Shown in pieces: positions 60,301 to 64,000 of a stretch of 64,000 nt of DNA. Source of the stretch: Lagopus muta (taxonomy: Eukaryota > Chordata > Aves > Galliformes > Phasianidae); contig NC_064472.1 of NCBI RefSeq assembly GCF_023343835.1, positions 9,477,469-9,541,468 on the forward strand, written 5' to 3'. Each line of letters opens with the position of its first letter. The first letter of the stretch is position 1. Below the pieces are notes generated by a model, which ran no database searches, was not told the origin of the DNA, and saw only the letters and a program-made list of their open reading frames with translations. The position numbers and the translations under genes were made by a program.

Positions 60301-61850
60301 ACCACAGCTCTGTTGGTCCTATCTGAAAAAAAAAGGAAGGAAACCTAACCACGGAAAGCATAAGGCCACAAAGCTCCCTGCGCAGGCTGAGAGCAGGGCT
60401 TGAGAAGCAGAAAGTTTCCCTGTAGGACAGCAGCACAGCAGCAATACAGACATCAGAGAATGGCTTCTTCAAGGCCTCTGTGAGATTGGGTATGCCACCA
60501 TCAGGAGAGATACAGACAGGTGACGCTGTGGACACTTCCAGCACCATCCCTGGGAGAGGCGGTAATGGGAGAGAAGGCAGTGAGAGGGAGGTGATGGAGC
60601 AAACAGCACTTGAAGGGCTGAGTGGGGTGGAGGTGGCTGTGACACTCCCCTGGGCTTCAGGCTGAGGAGGAAGAAGCTCACAAAATGGGAAGCAGGGAGA
60701 GGGGAGGAGTGAGGATGCAAAGGGAAGGAGTATCCCACTGCAAGGGCAAGCCCTGCTCTCGGGGCTCTGAGGGAGGCCTGCTGCCATGCCAGATTTATAC
60801 AGCTGCAGTGCCTCACTTGGTGCTGGCCCCTGTGCAGGTAACAGAAAGGAAGCTCAGGGGCTGGGCAAAGATGGGGCGAGAGGCAGCGCCCACATTAAGC
60901 TTCTGAAAACCACCGGGAACAAACCCCATTCCTCCCTCTGCCACCATCCCAGCAGATCCCAGAAGGGTCAGAGACCCCTATGTGCTTGGATACTCCCAGT
61001 CCCCACCATGAGCTAGGGTTTGCCTCAGAGTGCCTTCCAAACCCCAGCTCCACACACAGGTGCCATGGAAGGCTGTGAAGACACTGAGCTTTGCACCTGC
61101 CCAAGCCAGGAGAACACAATGAGAGCTCTCCCAAGAAGCCTGGAGGCTTCACCCCTAGTGCCTGGTTTGCCTCAGACACCTTGCCTTGGCATTTCACATA
61201 CCGGCAGCAACACTGACAATAGCCTGCAGTGGAAAGAGGAGCTGGCAGGCTCTGCAAGCAGATCCTATATGCGACCACCACCTGTGTACAGCTTTCCCCC
61301 ACGTCCAACCCCCACCTGCCAGCCTCCCCTCCATGCACAGCAGCCCCTCTCCCCCAGGATAGCACAGTCAAAGAATGAAAAGCAGCTTAAAAATCCAACA
61401 GGAACATCGAGCTGCTCTCCAAAACCGGCAGCATCCCCTGCCCACCCAGCCCAGCCAGGCTCAAACCTCTGCGATGCAGCCTACAGCGATCAACCCGGAG
61501 CCCACGGAGCCCACGGAACCTGCAGCACGCAGAGCGGGGAAATCCCATGCAGCAGCCGCTGGCAGGAGGACAGCCCAGGTTGAGGACAGACCTTTGTCTC
61601 TGCCTGCCTGTCTCGATCGCTGCTGGAGGAGAAAGAGGGGGGCGGTGGGGGGGGACAGCGAGCAAAGATAACACCCCTAGGAGGGATGTCACAGTCACGT
61701 TAATCACTTGGAATTCCAGCCAGCACAGAGCCGGGCGCTGCAAATATGGGCAGCAAATGGAGATGCTCAAAGCTCTGAAATAATTGGATCCTTTCACAAG
61801 AGCCGAGCCCAGAAATCAGCGCAGGAATTCAGTCCCGATGGAAGTCGTGC
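57342..61850. other. ATOSB upstream region, no recognised gene
   Basis: About 4.5 kb of unique-looking, moderately GC-rich DNA. No convincing coding exon, tRNA or transposon was found on either strand. If the CpG island at 62 kb is the ATOSB promoter, this is ATOSB intron 1. Confidence 0.45.
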
Positions 61851-61859
61851 GATCGAATA

Positions 61860-62660
61860 GGCGGAGAGGCAGGCACGGCACACGCAACGCTCAGCCGCCG
61901 CCGGCTCCGCACCCCCGCGCCGCTCCGTTCTGCTCAGGTGTCTGCCCGGCAGCAGCGACGGCACCGGAGGGCCGCGACGGAGAGCCCCGCGCGGAGCCCG
62001 GCCGGTGCCGTCCCCTCCCCGGCCAACTTACTCCACTTGTGGCAAGGTGCAGAACCGCTGCCAACGTGAGAGCGGGTTTAGCGGAGGAAAGCAGAGGCCT
62101 CGGAGCCCTGCCTGGCCGGGAGAGAAGCCCATGCAGAGGAGACCCCCGGAGCTGCCCACCGGACCCTGCGGGGCGGTGCGCGGCGCGGAGGGCTCGCGGG
62201 CCCGCGTCGCCTTCCCGGTGAGACGCGCGCAAGGCACATGCAGGCTCCTGCTCAGCGCCTCAACGGCGATGAAAAGGCACGGAGGCTTCTGCCAGAAAAC
62301 AAAGAGGCAGCGGCAGAGCTGGGGGTGGGGAAAACTCTCCGCTGCCCGAGAGGATCCCTGCGGAGGCAGCAGGATGCTGCCGAGCCGCACCGCAGCTACT
62401 CACCCCCGCCAGCCCGCGGTGGCGCCCACTCGCCCGGCGAAGGGAGGATGGAGGGTGGGACGGCCGCGGTCCCCTCCCCGAGGACGCGCGGGGTGGGAAG
62501 TGCCGCAGGACGCGAGCCAGGCCCAGGACAACAGCTGGCCACCAGGGGAAAATTCCTCCGGGCCGGCTTCTCCTCCCCGAACGCCGCTGCGCCCTTCCGC
62601 CTCGGGGTGACCACCGCGTGCTCCCGAGGGGAACGTGCACCCATTGCCAAGCACGCGTTT
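61860..62660 (-). promoter_or_regulatory. ATOSB: CpG island, candidate ATOSB promoter and non-coding exon 1
   Basis: A dense CpG island, the only one in the right 15 kb. On the minus strand it contains a consensus-like donor, AGTGGA|GTAAGTTGG, with the last exon base at 62032. ATOSB needs an upstream non-coding exon to splice into the acceptor at 53949, and its promoter is not otherwise seen. Assignment is inference. The island could instead serve an unrelated transcript. Confidence 0.5.
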
Positions 62661-64000
62661 CACCGTGAGCGCAGCCCCATGGTCTGGGGGACGCTGTGCT
62701 GGCTCGGCGGTGGTGGTCACTCCGGAGTGACAAAAGAAGCGTCCGCAGTGGAAGTGTGTCCCTGATCACCCTGCATGAGGACACCAGGGTGGGCTCCCAA
62801 CCTGTCCCTCCACGGTGGCAGCCCGGCGAGCAGGGACTGCAGCGGCCGTGGGACCGCATAGAGCAGCGGCTCCATCTCTGACCTCAGTGCCAACTGGAAC
62901 CCATGGGAAAATTTCCACTACTTGTCATAGTCACCCACTCAGTGGATGGCTGCAAAAGCCAAATCAGTGCTGGTGGAGGGACAGGACCACATCTGCTCTA
63001 ACCCCACAGGTGGGCCACAAGCAGGGCAGCTAAATGCTGTGGCATGCCCAATAGGTCATTGTCCAAGCAGGACTGGACCATTGCCATGCTAAGTGATGCA
63101 CAGGCATTAGGATTAACAGTCTGAGTCTCCGATATGCCACAGGGCAAAACAACACCCTAGGCTTACTCCTGCATCAGAAGCCTTGAAGAACCATATTCCA
63201 ACGTGTCTAACATGACCCCAAAGGAAAGGCAAATTAGTTACTGTCAGCTCCTGGCTCATCCACTCCATCACACGGGAGCATTGCCTGACCTCACTGCTCT
63301 GAGAGCCCTCCAACCACCCTCAATGCCTGAGTCTGCAGGGCAGTTCAACTCTGCACCCCCTGCAGCACATTGCCTATTGCTCCCATCCCAGCCCCATCCT
63401 CCAAAACATCAGTGTTTATGGCATCCCTGTGTACATCCCCCATGCCTCCAGCTCTTTGCTGGTGCTCTGTTGCCACAACCGACCCCAAAACTTCCCTCGT
63501 TGCCTCCATAATGATCCTCCCTGCACACACACCGCATAGGTCTGGACGGCACCCACTTGGCAGACCTACAGCAGCGTCACCTTTCCCTACCTCCCTGCCA
63601 AGTTACTGCAGAACGTCCTGGGGATGTTGCATTACCTGGTGTGAGTCTGAACACAGGCATCAAAGCTACAGGTGGAAAAGGAAGCAGGCGGAGTGCCTGT
63701 GGTGAGGAAGGCAGCAAAGATTGTGCAGGCAGTGCTGACCCTGTGGGAACCATCCCTTCTCACCACAACCCCTCTTGCAATACACTTCCCTTTACCGTAA
63801 GTGCCTCCAAGGGAGGTGCCTGGGGCACTCAGCCCAGCGTCACGAAGCTGCAGCCTGCAGATAAGATGGCAGCAGCTGCAGGGACATTCAGCATCAATTC
63901 TTCTCCCCAGGCAAGACATCCACGTGGCATGGGAGGAAGAGATACCACATGGGCCCCCACCCAGCTCACCCTTTTCCAGCTGCGATTTAGGAAGCACCAA
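62661..64000. other. Right edge of window, unassigned
   Basis: About 1.3 kb beyond the CpG island. A 122-codon open frame on the minus strand (63632-64000) has no features of a known family and no visible splice context. The next gene in the human order, UNC13B on the opposite strand, is not visible here. Confidence 0.4.

Noticed and set aside
61784-62859. Several overlapping frames of 100-200 codons on both strands
   Set aside because: All lie within the CpG island near 62 kb and have Arg/Pro/Ala-rich translations with no recognisable domains. I treat them as GC-driven.
63632-64000. 122-codon minus-strand frame at the right edge as a coding exon
   Set aside because: No family motif, no clear acceptor or donor, and it runs off the window. 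It remains unassigned.

Overview
The window is vertebrate nuclear DNA, almost certainly from a bird. Genes are split by GT-AG introns, three of the five promoters sit in CpG islands overlapping the first exon, and the interspersed repeats are CR1 LINEs and avian-type LTRs. Five protein genes lie head to tail on the minus strand in the order seen at human 9p13.3 (a block on chromosome Z in chicken). From low to high coordinates they are VCP (3' part outside the window), FANCG, PIGO, STOML2 and ATOSB (FAM214B). A galliform or related bird is likely; I cannot fix the species.

Layout. 1-13348: VCP exons 1-9, about the first 332 residues, with a 4.4-kb first intron. 13350-13960: VCP promoter with GC boxes, a purine tract and seven CCAAT boxes. 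14477-25472: FANCG, 14 coding exons, 646 codons, with CR1 copies and a solo LTR in its introns. 25473-26118: FANCG promoter, then an inverted pair of CR1 fragments. 26120-29660: intergenic DNA and the PIGO 3' flank. 29662-41484: PIGO, ten coding exons (1088 codons) plus a non-coding first exon. 41690-42061: a CR1 copy. 42477-48410: STOML2, ten exons, 359 codons, with an LTR in intron 6. 48571-53949: ATOSB, seven coding exons, 604 codons. 53950-64000: ATOSB upstream region with nested CR1 copies and a CpG island near 61.9-62.6 kb that is a candidate ATOSB first exon.

The genes do not form one pathway. VCP/p97 is an AAA ATPase that extracts ubiquitylated proteins, FANCG is a Fanconi core-complex scaffold, PIGO adds ethanolamine phosphate to GPI anchors in the ER, STOML2 is a mitochondrial SPFH scaffold, and ATOSB is a nuclear Atos-family regulator. 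Their tandem order is an inherited synteny block. Exon coordinates come from reading splice sites by eye and checking that phases join. Each complete CDS closes in frame from ATG to stop. Comparisons with human proteins are from memory, not alignment.

I saw no clearly new system. The observations most worth a second look are a tandem-duplicated splice donor in FANCG, the VCP CCAAT array, the compact ATOSB/STOML2 junction, an LTR ending next to a STOML2 splice acceptor, and an ATOSB upstream ORF.
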